DNA from: Kyrpidia tusciae DSM 2912
GTDB lineage: Bacteria > Bacillota > Bacilli > Kyrpidiales > Kyrpidiaceae
Length of the DNA stretch: 64,000 nt
NCBI RefSeq assembly: GCF_000092905.1
Contig: NC_014098.1
Coordinates: 1,860,001 to 1,924,000 of the forward strand
Reading direction: 5' to 3'
A program made the position numbers and the translations under genes. The notes beneath the pieces are model-generated. The model saw only the letters and a list, made by a program, of their open reading frames with translations, was not told the origin of the DNA and did not search any database. This document shows positions 17,868 to 26,758 of the stretch, one piece after another. Each line of letters begins with the position of its first letter. Position 1 is the stretch's first letter.

Positions 17868-17907
17868 TCCCCCCAATGCCCCACTTACCCCCACTTTCCA
17901 CCACACT
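17868..17907 (-). promoter_or_regulatory. Candidate MraZ operator: four 10-bp G-rich repeats
   Basis: Reading the minus strand, four consecutive 10-mers are AGTGTGGTGG, AAAGTGGGGG, TAAGTGGGGC and ATTGGGGGGA. The 10-bp spacing and AAAGTGG-like core match the tandem boxes described for MraZ in other bacteria. They lie 17-56 bases upstream of the mraZ start codon, the expected place for autoregulation of the dcw operon. Confidence 0.65.
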
Positions 17908-17927
17908 CTTCATATTCTCCTCGGCAA

Positions 17928-17956
17928 CAAAAAATCCTGCCCGAATCGGCAGGATT
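17928..17956 (-). terminator. Intrinsic terminator upstream of mraZ
   Basis: On the minus strand a 9-bp stem (17948-17956 with 17933-17941, AATCCTGCC/GGCAGGATT) with a 6-base loop runs into a T stretch. It closes the transcription unit ending with the gene at 17982-18413 and insulates the dcw cluster. Confidence 0.85.
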
Positions 17957-17981
17957 CCAGATGGTCCTTTTTCCCTCGTCG

Positions 17982-18413
17982 TTATTCCCTTTCATCCCAG
18001 GTGCCGGCGGGCTTCGTCACCCACCAGACAACCTGACCTTCGGCGGATTCTTCATCCCGGCTCCCCGCGGCCCGCTCTCCATCACCGCGGGTCTGTTCGA
18101 ACTTGGATTCCTTCGAAGGCCCGCGCCTCTCTTCACTCCGGGCCCCGGGATCCAGTCGGCTCCCGTGACGCCCATCCGCGTTGGGCCGCCCGGACTGCAA
18201 TTCGGACTCCCGGGATGAGTGCCCCTCTTCGCTCCGGGACTGCTGCGGCCCATCAAGGCCCCGGTTCTTACCGCCGCGTTCCATCCCTTCCAACCACTCC
18301 GCCGCCGTTCGGGCCCAGCGAGCCACCGCCCTTCGCCCTTGGGGGCTCGCCAACAGCACCGCCCCGGCAACTGCCACCCATATCCAAGGCGGATTTCGCG
18401 CCTGCCGCCACAT
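17982..18413 (-). CDS. Small membrane-anchored protein of unknown function
   Basis: I do not recognise this family. The first 30 residues hold one hydrophobic segment (PPWIWVAVAGAVLLA) followed by a basic helix. The remaining 100 residues are hydrophilic, charged and probably disordered, rich in Ser, Arg, Glu and Gly. The start is uncertain: ATG at 18413 has GGAG close by, and an in-frame ATG at 18434 has none. That it is a real gene is supported by the strong terminator 26 bases past its stop and by co-direction with the carboxyltransferase upstream. Confidence 0.55.
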   Translation of the reverse strand: MWRQARNPPWIWVAVAGAVLLASPQGRRAVARWARTAAEWLEGMERGGKNRGLDGPQQSRSEEGHSSRESELQSGRPNADGRHGSRLDPGARSEERRGPSKESKFEQTRGDGERAAGSRDEESAEGQVVWWVTKPAGTWDERE

Positions 18414-18487
18414 ATGCTCCAGGCCCCCCTCCATCTGCTGAAGCTAGCGTGCCCAAGGCGGTCGGCGCTCATTCAGGGATCGCTCTG

Positions 18488-20008
18488 TTAAACCGGGTAG
18501 ACCGCGTGTTTGCGCCGAGCAAAGGTCAGCTCCTTCGTTTCATAGGCCGCGAATCTCTTGATGAGTTCCTCCCGCAGTCGATCCGGTTCCACGATCTCAT
18601 CCACCACGAGCTCCCCCGCCAATCGGTAAATGTCGATATCCCGGCGGTACTCTTCCCGCTTTTCCTGGATAAACCCGGGTCTTTCTGCCTCGGGCAGAGA
18701 CTGGATCTTGTTACTGTACACGGCGTTCACCGCCGCCTCGGGTCCCATCACCGCGATTTGAGCCCCGGGGAGAGCGATGCAGGCATCGGGTTCAAAGGCC
18801 GGACCCGCCATGGCATAAAGCCCGGCTCCGTAGGCTTTGCGGACGATCACCGAAATCTTTGGCACCGTGGCCTCGGAAACGGCGGCGATCATTTTGGCGC
18901 CGTGCCGAATGATCCCTTGGCGTTCCACTTTCGTCCCGATCATGAACCCCGGCACGTCCGCCAAAAACAGGAGGGGAATGGAAAAGGCGTCGCAAAGCAT
19001 GACAAACCGGGCCGCTTTGTCCGCGGAGTCCACAAACAGAACCCCGCCCTTTACCCGGGGTTGATTGGCGACGATCCCCACCGGACGTCCGTCGATCCGG
19101 GCGAGCCCCGTGATCAACTCCTGGGCGAAGAGGCGCTTGATTTCAAAAAATGATCCTTCGTCCACCAGGCGATCGATGACATCGTACATGTTAAAAGGCA
19201 CATTTTGATTCTCGGGGATAATCGCCGAAAGAGGGCGCTCGCTGGCTTTGGGGGGCAGGCATTCAGCCCGGGAGGGCTTCTCCTGCCAGTTGTTCGGCAT
19301 GAATCTCAAGTACTCCCGGGCTGCGGCGATCGCCTCGTGTTCATCCTTGACCAACACATCCCCACAGCCGCTCACCGAGCAGTGCATCCGGGCGCCGCCC
19401 ATCTCCTCCAAAGTTACCTTCTCCCCGATCACCATCTCCGCCATCCGGGGGGAGCCAAGATACATGCTGGCGTTTCCTTCCACCATAATCACCAGGTCGC
19501 AGAAAGCTGGAATATAAGCGCCTCCTGCCGCGGAAGGGCCAAACAACAAACAGATCTGGGGGATCACCCCGGAAAGGCGAACTTGATGGTAAAAAATTCG
19601 CCCGGCCCCCCGGCGGCCCGGGAACATCTCCACCTGATCGGTGATCCGGGCGCCCGCCGAATCCACGAGATACAACAGGGGGACTCGCATTTTCTCGGCG
19701 AGTTCCTGGATCCGCAGGATCTTTTCCACCGTCCGGGCTCCCCAGGACCCGGCCTTCACCGTGGAATCATTGGCCATAAAGCAGACTGTGCGCCCGTGGA
19801 TGCGGCCGACTCCCGTCACCACCCCGTCCGCCGGCAACCCCTCCGCCTGGCAATTGGCAAACAACCCCTCTTCAAAAGAGATATCCTCGTCCAACAGCAG
19901 GCGCAATCGGTCACGCACGAACAATTTCCCGTCCCGGCGAAGTTTCTCATGATACTTTTCCTCGCCGCCTCCCAGGATCTTATTTCGAATGTCTTTGTAC
20001 CCACTCAT
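18488..20008 (-). CDS. yngE: Acyl-CoA carboxylase carboxyltransferase subunit (YngE-like)
   Basis: The carboxyltransferase (beta) subunit of a biotin-dependent acyl-CoA carboxylase, 506 residues with the two crotonase-like halves of the family. Landmarks are LVDSAGARITDQVEMFPGRRGAGRIFY, GPSAAGGAYIPAFCD and, in the second half, LADVPGFMIGTKVE. Immediately upstream lies an HMG-CoA lyase gene. That pairing is seen in the B. subtilis yng leucine-degradation operon, so methylcrotonyl-CoA is the likely substrate, with propionyl-CoA as alternative. No biotin carboxylase or biotin carrier gene is next to it here. ATG start. Confidence 0.82.
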   Translation of the reverse strand: MSGYKDIRNKILGGGEEKYHEKLRRDGKLFVRDRLRLLLDEDISFEEGLFANCQAEGLPADGVVTGVGRIHGRTVCFMANDSTVKAGSWGARTVEKILRIQELAEKMRVPLLYLVDSAGARITDQVEMFPGRRGAGRIFYHQVRLSGVIPQICLLFGPSAAGGAYIPAFCDLVIMVEGNASMYLGSPRMAEMVIGEKVTLEEMGGARMHCSVSGCGDVLVKDEHEAIAAAREYLRFMPNNWQEKPSRAECLPPKASERPLSAIIPENQNVPFNMYDVIDRLVDEGSFFEIKRLFAQELITGLARIDGRPVGIVANQPRVKGGVLFVDSADKAARFVMLCDAFSIPLLFLADVPGFMIGTKVERQGIIRHGAKMIAAVSEATVPKISVIVRKAYGAGLYAMAGPAFEPDACIALPGAQIAVMGPEAAVNAVYSNKIQSLPEAERPGFIQEKREEYRRDIDIYRLAGELVVDEIVEPDRLREELIKRFAAYETKELTFARRKHAVYPV

Positions 20009-20059
20009 GAATCGGACCTCCCCCTTTACCGTGAACCTTGGTGCAAATCGGCGCGATCG

Positions 20060-20998
20060 TTACTGCACGCTGCAAGCGCCCCGCCGGGCCCGGAGGTTGT
20101 GGGCGGGCAAGGTCCGGCCCAAGGCATCTTCGATAAATTCCGCCGCTCCCAGAGCCGCTTCAAAGGAAACCCCGGTCTCCACCCCGCACCCTCGCATGAG
20201 GTACAGAACGTCCTCGGTGGCCACGTTCCCCGTGGCCCCGGGGGCGTAGGGACAGCCGCCCAGCCCGCCTGAGGAGGCATCGAAAATGTAAACCCCGTGC
20301 TCCATGGCCGCATAAATATTCGCAATGGCCATGCCATACGTATCGTGAAAATGCAGCGCCAACCGGTCGATTGCCACGTCTTGTAACAGGAGGTCCACCA
20401 ATCGATGAACATCTGCCGGCGTCGCCACGCCGATGGTGTCTCCCACCGACAGCTCGTCGATTCCCATCTCCAGGAGACGCAGGGAGACCTCTCGAACCTG
20501 TTCAACGGGTACCCTGCCCTCAAAAGGACACCCAAAGGCCGTGGAAACGTAACCCCGGACAAACATTCCCCCGGCCTTCGCCTCTCGAACCGCCTCGGCG
20601 AGCACCGGGTACGTGTCGGCGATTGACTTGTTGATATTCTTTCGGTTATGGGTCTCACTGGCGGACATGAACACCGCCACGGCCTCCATCCCGATGGCCG
20701 CGGCCCGCTCCAGTCCCTTCACATTGGGAACCAGGGCACTGTACTGCACCCCCTCTGCTCGCCGGATCCGCCGCATCACCTCTTCGGCATCCGCCAAAGC
20801 CGGAATCCAGCGCGGGTTGACGAAAGATGTTACTTCAATGCGCTTTAGCCCGGTCCCACTGAGCCGGTCGATCCACGCCACCTTCACGTCCGTCGGAACC
20901 ACATCCGGCTCATTTTGCAGCCCGTCTCTCGGGCCGACTTCCACGATCTGCACCCGCTGAGGTTGTGCCCCCACGCTCTCGTCACCTCGCCTGTTCAT
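20060..20998 (-). CDS. yngG: Hydroxymethylglutaryl-CoA lyase (YngG-like)
   Basis: It cleaves HMG-CoA to acetoacetate and acetyl-CoA, the last step of leucine degradation. It is a TIM barrel of the HMGL-like family: VEVGPRDGLQNEP at the start, KRIEVTSFVNPRWIPALADA, the metal-binding HFHDTYGMA, and the signature GLGGCPYAPGATGNVATED with the catalytic cysteine. I start at ATG 20998, which has GGAG 5 bases upstream and gives about 312 residues; a frame extending to 21226 would run into the divergent promoter region. It is co-transcribed with the carboxyltransferase. Confidence 0.9.
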   Translation of the reverse strand: MNRRGDESVGAQPQRVQIVEVGPRDGLQNEPDVVPTDVKVAWIDRLSGTGLKRIEVTSFVNPRWIPALADAEEVMRRIRRAEGVQYSALVPNVKGLERAAAIGMEAVAVFMSASETHNRKNINKSIADTYPVLAEAVREAKAGGMFVRGYVSTAFGCPFEGRVPVEQVREVSLRLLEMGIDELSVGDTIGVATPADVHRLVDLLLQDVAIDRLALHFHDTYGMAIANIYAAMEHGVYIFDASSGGLGGCPYAPGATGNVATEDVLYLMRGCGVETGVSFEAALGAAEFIEDALGRTLPAHNLRARRGACSVQ

Positions 20999-21183
20999 GT
21001 TCGCTCCATCAAGGCGCTCCTGCCCATTTACCATTTTCGACACATCGGGGCAAAATCCTGTCGCTGACCGATCGCTCGTTCGGGTTCCGCGGCGCAGTTC
21101 TGTCGTGCCCCGGGGCTTGCCCTTTGGCGTCTTCGGGTATACGCTTGTTGTCGACATATGAAAGAGAAACCGAGGTGAAATCG

Positions 21184-21945
21184 ATGGCAGCATCCACCGG
21201 GCGACCGCTGGAGGACCACGTGGCATTGATCACCGGGGCATCCGGGGACATCGGCGCAGCCATCGCCAGGGAGCTCGCCGATGCCGGGGCCCCTGTCGCC
21301 CTGCATTACCACCGTCGTCGAGAGGCCGCCCTTCTCACCGCCTCCGCCTGCCGGGCATCCGGGGTGGAAGCCATCATCCTCGAAGCGGATCTCACCCGTA
21401 GTGACGAAGCCCGGGATCTCGTCCGCCGGGCCGCCGAATCCCTGGGCCCTCTCCGCATCCTGGTCAACGCAGCGGGCAAAACGGCGTACAAGCTCCTCAT
21501 CGACACCGAAGAGGAAGAATGGGACCACCTCCTCGCCCTAAACCTAAAGGCGGTTTACGCCACCTGCCGGGCGGCTCTCCCAGGCATGATCAGGCGGGGA
21601 TACGGGCGGATCATCAACATCGCCTCGATCTGGGGGGAAACGGGAGGGGCGGGGGAGGTGGCGTACTCCGCTGCCAAGGGCGGGCTGATCGCCTTCACCC
21701 GGGCCCTGGCCAAAGAAGTGGCCCGAACGGGGATCACGGTCAACGCCGTCTCCCCGGGGCCTGTGGATACACGCATGCTCGGCCCCTTTTCTCCCGAAGA
21801 GCGCGCCCAGATCGCCGATCAGATCCCGATCGGGCGCCTCGGCACCCCCCGGGACGTGGCTCGGGCGGTTTTGTTTCTCTCCCTGCCGGACAGCGACTGG
21901 ATCACCGGGCAAACCCTTCGGCCGAACGGTGGCCAATACCCTTGA
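21184..21945 (+). CDS. Short-chain dehydrogenase/reductase (FabG-like)
   Basis: A cytoplasmic NAD(P)-dependent classical SDR of 253 residues. The cofactor motif reads TGASGDIG where TGxxxGxG is usual, so one glycine is replaced by Asp. The usual NNAG reads NAAG. The catalytic serine (INIASIWGE) and YSAAKGG are intact, followed by NAVSPGPVDT. It resembles B. subtilis YmfI, but its substrate cannot be told from the sequence. ATG at 21184 with GAGGTG 6 bases upstream. It is transcribed divergently from the HMG-CoA lyase. Confidence 0.85.
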   Translation: MAASTGRPLEDHVALITGASGDIGAAIARELADAGAPVALHYHRRREAALLTASACRASGVEAIILEADLTRSDEARDLVRRAAESLGPLRILVNAAGKTAYKLLIDTEEEEWDHLLALNLKAVYATCRAALPGMIRRGYGRIINIASIWGETGGAGEVAYSAAKGGLIAFTRALAKEVARTGITVNAVSPGPVDTRMLGPFSPEERAQIADQIPIGRLGTPRDVARAVLFLSLPDSDWITGQTLRPNGGQYP

Positions 21946-22006
21946 AGGCCCTTGAGCTGAAGAGCCGGGAGCCTGACCCTTAGCCGTTGCCAGCGCCCTG
22001 CGGACA

Positions 22007-22033
22007 CAAAAAACCCGCGGTCCTCGCCGCGGG
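22007..22033 (-). terminator. Intrinsic terminator after the Fe-S carrier gene
   Basis: A 7-bp stem (22027-22033 with 22014-22020, CCCGCGG/CCGCGGG) is followed on the minus strand by six T. It serves the minus-strand gene at 22065-22421; on the plus strand there is no T tract for the SDR gene. Confidence 0.85.
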
Positions 22034-22064
22034 TGACGGACTCATGGAAAACCCTTCTGGTCGC

Positions 22065-22421
22065 TCAATGATCGCAATAACCGGGCTCATCGGCCTGATC
22101 CGCCGTGCGGAACGAGTGACCGCAGCCGCAGGTGGAAACCGCGTTGGGGTTGTGAATCTTAAACCCCGCCCCGGTGAGGGTATCCACGTAATCGATCTCC
22201 GCCCCGGTGAGGTACGGAGCGCTCATCGGATCGATCACCACCCGGACACCTTCGGACTCCACGACATTGTCCTCATTCTTCGGCTCATCAAGAGCCATGC
22301 CGTAGCTGAAACCGCTGCAGCCCCCGGCTTTGATGAACACCCGGACCGCCAGATCCTCGCTCCCTTTGTCGGCAATGAGCTCCCTGAGCTTCCCGGCCGC
22401 TTCCTGGGTCAGCGTTATCAT
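22065..22421 (-). CDS. A-type iron-sulfur carrier protein (IscA/SufA/ErpA family)
   Basis: A 118-residue HesB/IscA-fold protein that receives or delivers Fe-S clusters. The three ligand cysteines are present: one in KAGGCSGFSY and two in the C-terminal CGCGHSF. The C-terminus is longer by about a dozen residues than the minimal family and ends in a further Cys (YCDH). The ATG at 22421 has a GGGAGGTG site; a longer reading frame to 22568 overlaps the neighbouring gene and has no site. It is followed by a strong terminator. No suf genes are adjacent. Confidence 0.9.
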   Translation of the reverse strand: MITLTQEAAGKLRELIADKGSEDLAVRVFIKAGGCSGFSYGMALDEPKNEDNVVESEGVRVVIDPMSAPYLTGAEIDYVDTLTGAGFKIHNPNAVSTCGCGHSFRTADQADEPGYCDH

Positions 22422-22507
22422 CCACTCAACACCTCCCGGTGAGATCGATTGCCCACACCACCAGTGTATCCCCTTTGCCCTTTGAAAAGCAAGTCTTTTC
22501 ACGACAA

Positions 22508-22975
22508 CTATACGGCTGGATCCCACAAATCCCGAATCAGATAAAAAGCCGCTTCGCGATTGTCCCAAATCGCTTCCGCCACCGCCGTGGAAAACATGCC
22601 CGATCCAACCATGCGGTACAATTCCGCCAGGCTTTCGATCGGGTACAGGGCCCGGTTCACTTTGTCCAAAAATAGCCGACCTTTGTCATCTTCGTGAACG
22701 CGCTCGGCGTACGCGAGATTGAGTCGTTCCGACAAATCATCCCCGGCAAAAGTCTCCACCACCGCGCAGTATCGAAAAGCGGTGTCCACGTAAAGAAGGT
22801 GCTGGGTCGGAGTCCCCTCGGCCTTTTTCTGCTGCAGGATCTCCAGGGCGCGCAACATCCGCTCCGCAGCCTCCGCTTGCTTGACCCGCTGGTACTGTTC
22901 TGTGACATCCTGCCCCAAGGCATCGAACACCTTGCCATCTTTCATGGTCAACGGATAGACGAATTCTTGATCCAC
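22508..22975 (-). CDS. Conserved-looking hypothetical protein
   Basis: 155 residues, not recognised. It is acidic and mostly helical, with no signal peptide and no membrane segment. It has a single Cys (FRYCAVV) and an aromatic-rich C-terminus (AFYLIRDLWDP). A GTG start at 22975 has an AGGGGGG site 6 bases upstream, and base composition is like that of neighbouring genes, so I believe it is expressed. It stands between the Fe-S carrier gene and typA; neither gives a clear hint to function. Confidence 0.65.
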   Translation of the reverse strand: MDQEFVYPLTMKDGKVFDALGQDVTEQYQRVKQAEAAERMLRALEILQQKKAEGTPTQHLLYVDTAFRYCAVVETFAGDDLSERLNLAYAERVHEDDKGRLFLDKVNRALYPIESLAELYRMVGSGMFSTAVAEAIWDNREAAFYLIRDLWDPAV

Positions 22976-23091
22976 CGGAATCCCCCCTGGCGGAAACAGG
23001 CCCCGTCATCCGGTGTGAAGCGGCCTTAACCCGATCTTTACTCCACAGTATACCACATGTGGGGCAATATGCGCGAATTTTGATGCGCAGA

Positions 23092-23131
23092 AATAAAAAG
23101 AAGGGCGGGCGCCTAGGACCGGGCCGCCGCC
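23092..23131 (-). terminator. Possible terminator at the end of typA
   Basis: A short GC stem (GGCGG with CCGCC) overlaps the typA stop codon on the minus strand and is followed by CTTCTTTTTATTT. The stem is only 5 bp with a large loop, so this is a weak call. Confidence 0.4.
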
Positions 23132-24945
23132 TTCCCCCGGTTTGCCCGCTCCCGCTCGGATTTGGACAAAATCCGCTTCCGGAGCCGCACCGCCTTCGGG
23201 GTGATCTCGCAGTACTCGTCATCGGCCAGGTACTCCAGGGCGGCCTCCAGCGACATTTTGCGCGGCGTCTTCAGCCGGATGCCTTCTTCTTTTGTCGAAG
23301 CCCGCATATTGGTGACGTGTTTGGCTTTGCAGACGTTGACGGTGATATCCTGTTCCCGGGAATGCTCCCCGACGATCATGCCTTCGTAGACTTCGACGCC
23401 GGGTTCGACAAACATGACGCCCCGGTCCTGGACGGACTCAATGCCATAGGCGGTGGCTGTCCCTTCCACCGCGGCGATCAGCACCCCTTGACTGCGACCG
23501 GGCAGCCCCTCCTCCCGGGGGCGGTAATCGTAAAACCGGTGGTGCATCACCCCGTTCCCCCGGGTTTCAGTGAGAAAGCGGCTGCGGTAGCCGATCAACC
23601 CCCGGGTGGGAACGATAAATTCCAATCGGGTCGTCCCCTGGCCGCTTGGCTCCATATTCTGGAGTTCACCCCGGCGCCCGCCGATCTGTTCCATGACCAC
23701 GCCCACAAACTCCTCGGGCACATCCACGGTCAACCACTCGTATGGTTCGTAGACCCGGCCATCCCGCTCCTTCAGGATCACCCGGGGCCTGGACACCTGA
23801 AGTTCGTAACCTTCCCGGCGCATCGTCTCGATCAGAATCGATAAGTGCAGCTCCCCCCGCCCGGCCACCCGCCAGGCGTCCGGACTGTCCGCATCCTCCA
23901 CCCGCAAACTCACGTCCCGCTCGGTCTCCCGGTAGAGCCGCTCCCGCAGCTGCCGGGAGGTCACAAAGGTCCCTTCCCGACCGGCGAAGGGACTGTCGTT
24001 AATGAGAAACGTCATCTCGATCGTGGGCTCCTCCACCTCAATAGCCGGCAGGGGCTCCGGCTGATCGGGGTCGGCCAGGGTTTCACCGACGGTGATGTCC
24101 GGGATCCCCGCTACTCCCACGAGATCACCGGTCCCGGCGCTCTCCAGCTCCACCCGGGAGAGGCCCACAAAGCCGTACAATTTTTGCACCCGGACCGAGC
24201 GGGGTTCCGTCCCGGGGGAAACCAGCGCCAGCCTCTGGCCTGAGGTCAGCGTCCCCCGGTAGATCCGGCCCACGCCGATGCGCCCCAGGTACTCATCATA
24301 ATCCAGCCGGGTGACCTGAAACTGCACGGGGCCCGAAGGATCGCCCCCGGGGGCCGGAATCCGACGGACGATCGCTTCAAAAAGTGGCTCCAGGTCCTTG
24401 CCCGGAACCGCCGGGTCCAGGGTGGCCGTTCCTTGCACGGCCGAGGTGTAGAGGACGGGAAAATCCAATTGTTCATCCGAGGCCTCAAGGGTCAGAAACA
24501 GATCGTACACCTGCTCCAGAACCTCCTCGGGCCGGGCCTGGGGGCGATCCATCTTGTTCAGCACCACGATGGGCACGAGCCCGGCCGCCAGGGCTTTGCG
24601 CAGGACGAATTTGGTCTGGGGCATCACCCCTTCAAAGGCGTCCACCACCAGAAGCACGCCGTCCACCATGCGGATAATCCGCTCCACCTCGCCGCTGAAA
24701 TCCGCGTGTCCCGGGGTGTCGACGATGTTGATCACGTACTCCCCGTAGCGAATGGAGGTGTTTTTGGCGAGAATGGTGATGCCCCGCTCCCGCTCCAATT
24801 CTCCCTGATCCATGACCCGTTTTTCCACCCGGGCCCCTTCGCGAAACGAGCCGGATTGCCGCAGCATCTGGTCCACCAGGGTCGTCTTGCCGTGATCCAC
24901 GTGGGCCACGATGGCCACATTGCGCAGATGCCTCTGTCCGGTCAC
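23113..24945 (-). CDS. typA: Ribosome-associated GTPase TypA/BipA
   Basis: A translational GTPase of 610 residues that binds ribosomes and aids assembly or growth under stress. The G1 motif is [14 protein letters not shown]3 is [15 protein letters not shown] and G4 is [12 protein letters not shown]-like domains follow, then the BipA C-terminal domain with [20 protein letters not shown]. It starts with GTG at 24945 within a GTGA overlap with the HAD gene upstream, so the two are translationally coupled. It is the last gene of the hxlR-HAD-typA run. Confidence 0.95.
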   Translation of the reverse strand: MTGQRHLRNVAIVAHVDHGKTTLVDQMLRQSGSFREGARVEKRVMDQGELERERGITILAKNTSIRYGEYVINIVDTPGHADFSGEVERIIRMVDGVLLVVDAFEGVMPQTKFVLRKALAAGLVPIVVLNKMDRPQARPEEVLEQVYDLFLTLEASDEQLDFPVLYTSAVQGTATLDPAVPGKDLEPLFEAIVRRIPAPGGDPSGPVQFQVTRLDYDEYLGRIGVGRIYRGTLTSGQRLALVSPGTEPRSVRVQKLYGFVGLSRVELESAGTGDLVGVAGIPDITVGETLADPDQPEPLPAIEVEEPTIEMTFLINDSPFAGREGTFVTSRQLRERLYRETERDVSLRVEDADSPDAWRVAGRGELHLSILIETMRREGYELQVSRPRVILKERDGRVYEPYEWLTVDVPEEFVGVVMEQIGGRRGELQNMEPSGQGTTRLEFIVPTRGLIGYRSRFLTETRGNGVMHHRFYDYRPREEGLPGRSQGVLIAAVEGTATAYGIESVQDRGVMFVEPGVEVYEGMIVGEHSREQDITVNVCKAKHVTNMRASTKEEGIRLKTPRKMSLEAALEYLADDEYCEITPKAVRLRKRILSKSERERANRGKAAARS

Positions 24946-25691
24946 CCGGCCACACCTCTCTCTCCAATGATGACGGCGGGGACCTCCCGCAACCCGGATA
25001 CCTGATGCAACCGCGAATAGTACGACTCCGGGATCACCGCGTGGTCGAACTCCCAGGGTTGCTCCTCCGGCACGTGAATCGCCGTCAAACCCAGCTCAAG
25101 GGCCGGCAGAATATCGCTTCGCAACGAGTTTCCCACCATCCACGCGCTTCCGGCGGGAAGGTCAAACTGATGGAGCAGCTCGCCCAATCGGACGCGGTCT
25201 TTAAACGGAGTGACAAACCGCCGCTCCGGATCGAAAAATCGGCTCAGCCCGGACTGTTCGAGTTTCCGGAGTTGAACCTCGGGATCCCCGCCGGTATAAA
25301 GATACAGGACATGTCCCCGATCCCGCAACTCCTCGAGACTTTCCCGGGCATAGGGGTAGAGAATGACCGGCGACTCGTACACCCGGTAACCCAAGGCGAG
25401 CAAAGACCGCTCTTCCTCGGGCTCCGCCTTGCGCCCGAACCGCTTACAGAATATGCGATAGGTCTCGACCAAGGACTGGGGAAAATGATCTTTCTGCAAG
25501 CCCCCCTTCTCCACCTGCTCCAGATCGATCCGGGACTGTGTCGCCCAAATCTCCCGGCCCGTCACCCCGCCCCGCCCGAACCAGCGGAGCATTTGCTCGA
25601 CAAAATTCCTGCGGACACGAAGAAAGTGCACATTACAGTGCACCAGGGTATCATCCAGATCAAAGATAACGTGCTCTTTGTCCTTCTTCAC
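24942..25691 (-). CDS. HAD-superfamily hydrolase
   Basis: A 249-residue cytoplasmic phosphatase-like protein. Motif I is FDLDDTLVHCN (nucleophile and acid aspartates), motif II LYLYTGGD, motif III lysine around TPFKDR, and motif IV is degenerate (GNSLRSDILPALELG). An alpha-helical cap sits between motifs I and II. The substrate is unknown. It overlaps the typA start by 4 bases. The start is GTG or ATG near 25691, not decided by a strong ribosome binding site. Confidence 0.82.
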   Translation of the reverse strand: MKKDKEHVIFDLDDTLVHCNVHFLRVRRNFVEQMLRWFGRGGVTGREIWATQSRIDLEQVEKGGLQKDHFPQSLVETYRIFCKRFGRKAEPEEERSLLALGYRVYESPVILYPYARESLEELRDRGHVLYLYTGGDPEVQLRKLEQSGLSRFFDPERRFVTPFKDRVRLGELLHQFDLPAGSAWMVGNSLRSDILPALELGLTAIHVPEEQPWEFDHAVIPESYYSRLHQVSGLREVPAVIIGERGVAG

Positions 25692-25730
25692 CGGTATCCA
25701 CCCGTTCGGGGCAGACCAAAGCGGCCGGTT

Positions 25731-25967
25731 CTAACGGCTGAACAGCGCGACGACCACCCACACCGCCACCGCCGCCAGCGCCCCGAGCAGCGCCCAAAAG
25801 CCGAAGCCTCCACCGTAGGGGCCAAACAAACCGGTCAAAAAGCCTGTCGTCCAGGGCATGGGTTTCCCGGGGTAGGCGTGGTATTCCTCTTCTCCTCCCG
25901 CTGTCGCCACGCCTTCCCGCCGCTTTTGATCGCCCGATTCTGTGCGTTTTTCCTCTCGCCTCGGCAT
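25731..25967 (-). CDS. Small single-pass membrane protein
   Basis: 78 residues. A charged N-terminal half (Arg/Lys/Glu rich) is followed by a Gly/Phe-rich stretch and one long C-terminal membrane helix (FWALLGALAAVAVWVVVALF). I know no function. The ATG at 25967 has an AAAGGTGG site 7 bases upstream, and the gene sits in line with the HAD gene, 39 bases ahead, suggesting an operon. Confidence 0.6.
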   Translation of the reverse strand: MPRREEKRTESGDQKRREGVATAGGEEEYHAYPGKPMPWTTGFLTGLFGPYGGGFGFWALLGALAAVAVWVVVALFSR

Positions 25968-26024
25968 CCGTCGTCCACCTTTCCTCGGGACATTTTGCCC
26001 CTAGTATCGGCCGGCCCGACGGAC

Positions 26025-26327
26025 TTATGCGTACTTCGAGCCCCATTCCATCATCGACTCAAGGACAATATTCAATGACCGCCCCTTCTCCGTCAGGGTG
26101 TACTCCACGCGGGGTGGAGAAGCGTCCGGATAGACCGTCCGCTCGACAATGCCGTGCTCTTCCAGCTCTTTCAGCCGCTCGGACAACACCTTGTCCGTGA
26201 TCTGCAAGTTTCGCCCGATCTCCGCAAACCGGCGCTTCCCCCGAAACAACTCCCGAATAATCAAAACCATCCATTTCTTGCCGATGACCTGAAGAGTGCG
26301 CTCAATTGGGCACGCTGCATCGCCCAT
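26025..26327 (-). CDS. HxlR-family transcriptional regulator
   Basis: A 100-residue winged-helix regulator. It opens with the family signature CPIERTLQVIGKKWMVLIIREL, including the conserved N-terminal Cys that senses oxidants or electrophiles in YodB/HypR-type members. It continues with LQITDKVLSERLKELEEHGIVER and the wing RVEYTLTEKGRSL. It heads the transcription unit leading to the HAD gene and typA and has a near-consensus promoter upstream. The signal it senses is unknown. Confidence 0.9.
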   Translation of the reverse strand: MGDAACPIERTLQVIGKKWMVLIIRELFRGKRRFAEIGRNLQITDKVLSERLKELEEHGIVERTVYPDASPPRVEYTLTEKGRSLNIVLESMMEWGSKYA

Positions 26328-26404
26328 ATTCCCTCATCCCCTCAACCCCTGCCCATCCCCGGGGTGACCTCGGGCTTACCGATGGGTAGGATACTTACTC
26401 ATTT

Positions 26405-26433
26405 ATTATACGGAATCCACGACCGTCGGTCAA
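26405..26433 (-). promoter_or_regulatory. Sigma-A promoter of the hxlR operon
   Basis: On the minus strand TTGACC (26428-26433), a 17-base spacer and TATAAT (26405-26410). It is followed by AGTAAGTA, a sequence element often part of HxlR-family operators, so autoregulation is possible. Confidence 0.8.
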
Positions 26434-26461
26434 CCATAGAAAGTCGAATCTCGTCGAAAAC

Positions 26462-26496
26462 AAAAAAGCCGGGGCCGGGCGACGCCTCTGTCGCCC
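26462..26496 (-). terminator. Probable terminator at the edge of the IS200/IS605-derived element
   Basis: On the minus strand GGGCGAC (26490-26496) pairs with GTCGCCC (26477-26483). After a short GC stretch comes a run of six T. It would stop transcription coming from the broken GLUG gene before the hxlR promoter. Confidence 0.5.
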
Positions 26497-26513
26497 GAAC
26501 TCCAGCTTGTGAA

Positions 26514-26756
26514 GCCTCTCCCGCCTTCGCTATCGCTTAGAGGCGGGAGCTTCCTGGTTCATCGACCGCGGCCACATGGGTCTTACGCAATCTCCGCAGC
26601 GTAAGTTCGGGTGCTTCCAGCCCTACCTGGATTCTATGTTACGGCAACTTTTGGTAAACCGCAACAAAAATGCCGGACTTGCGTCCGGCCGCCCATTCAC
26701 CACCCTTCTTGCGAGGCGGGAGTCCTCTGGGCGGATTTTGATAGAATTGGGATCCT
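26514..26756 (-). mobile_element. IS200/IS605-derived non-autonomous element
   Basis: About 240 bp with the marks of a shrunken IS605-group element. The right end on the minus strand is an imperfect palindrome (CTCCCGCC...GGCGGGAG, 26517-26549). The other end has a CCGCCCA...TGGGCGG stem (about 26693-26735). Between them lie a GTCCGGC hairpin with five T and 33 codons of a TnpB C-terminus. No transposase remains. It begins immediately past the last readable codon of the GLUG gene, so it probably inserted into that gene. Confidence 0.6.
26537..26638 (-). pseudogene. TnpB C-terminal remnant
   Basis: An open stretch of 33 codons ends in TAA within the right-end palindrome. It encodes VGLEAPELTLRRLRK followed by VDEPGSSRL, a tail typical of IS605-group TnpB proteins. 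The rest of the gene is absent; upstream there is a stop in frame at once. It was too short for ordinary gene calling. Confidence 0.5.
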
Positions 26757-26758
26757 AT

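Noticed and set aside
17982-19153. Plus-strand frame across the carboxyltransferase region
   Set aside because: Antisense to two better supported minus-strand genes; no start signals.
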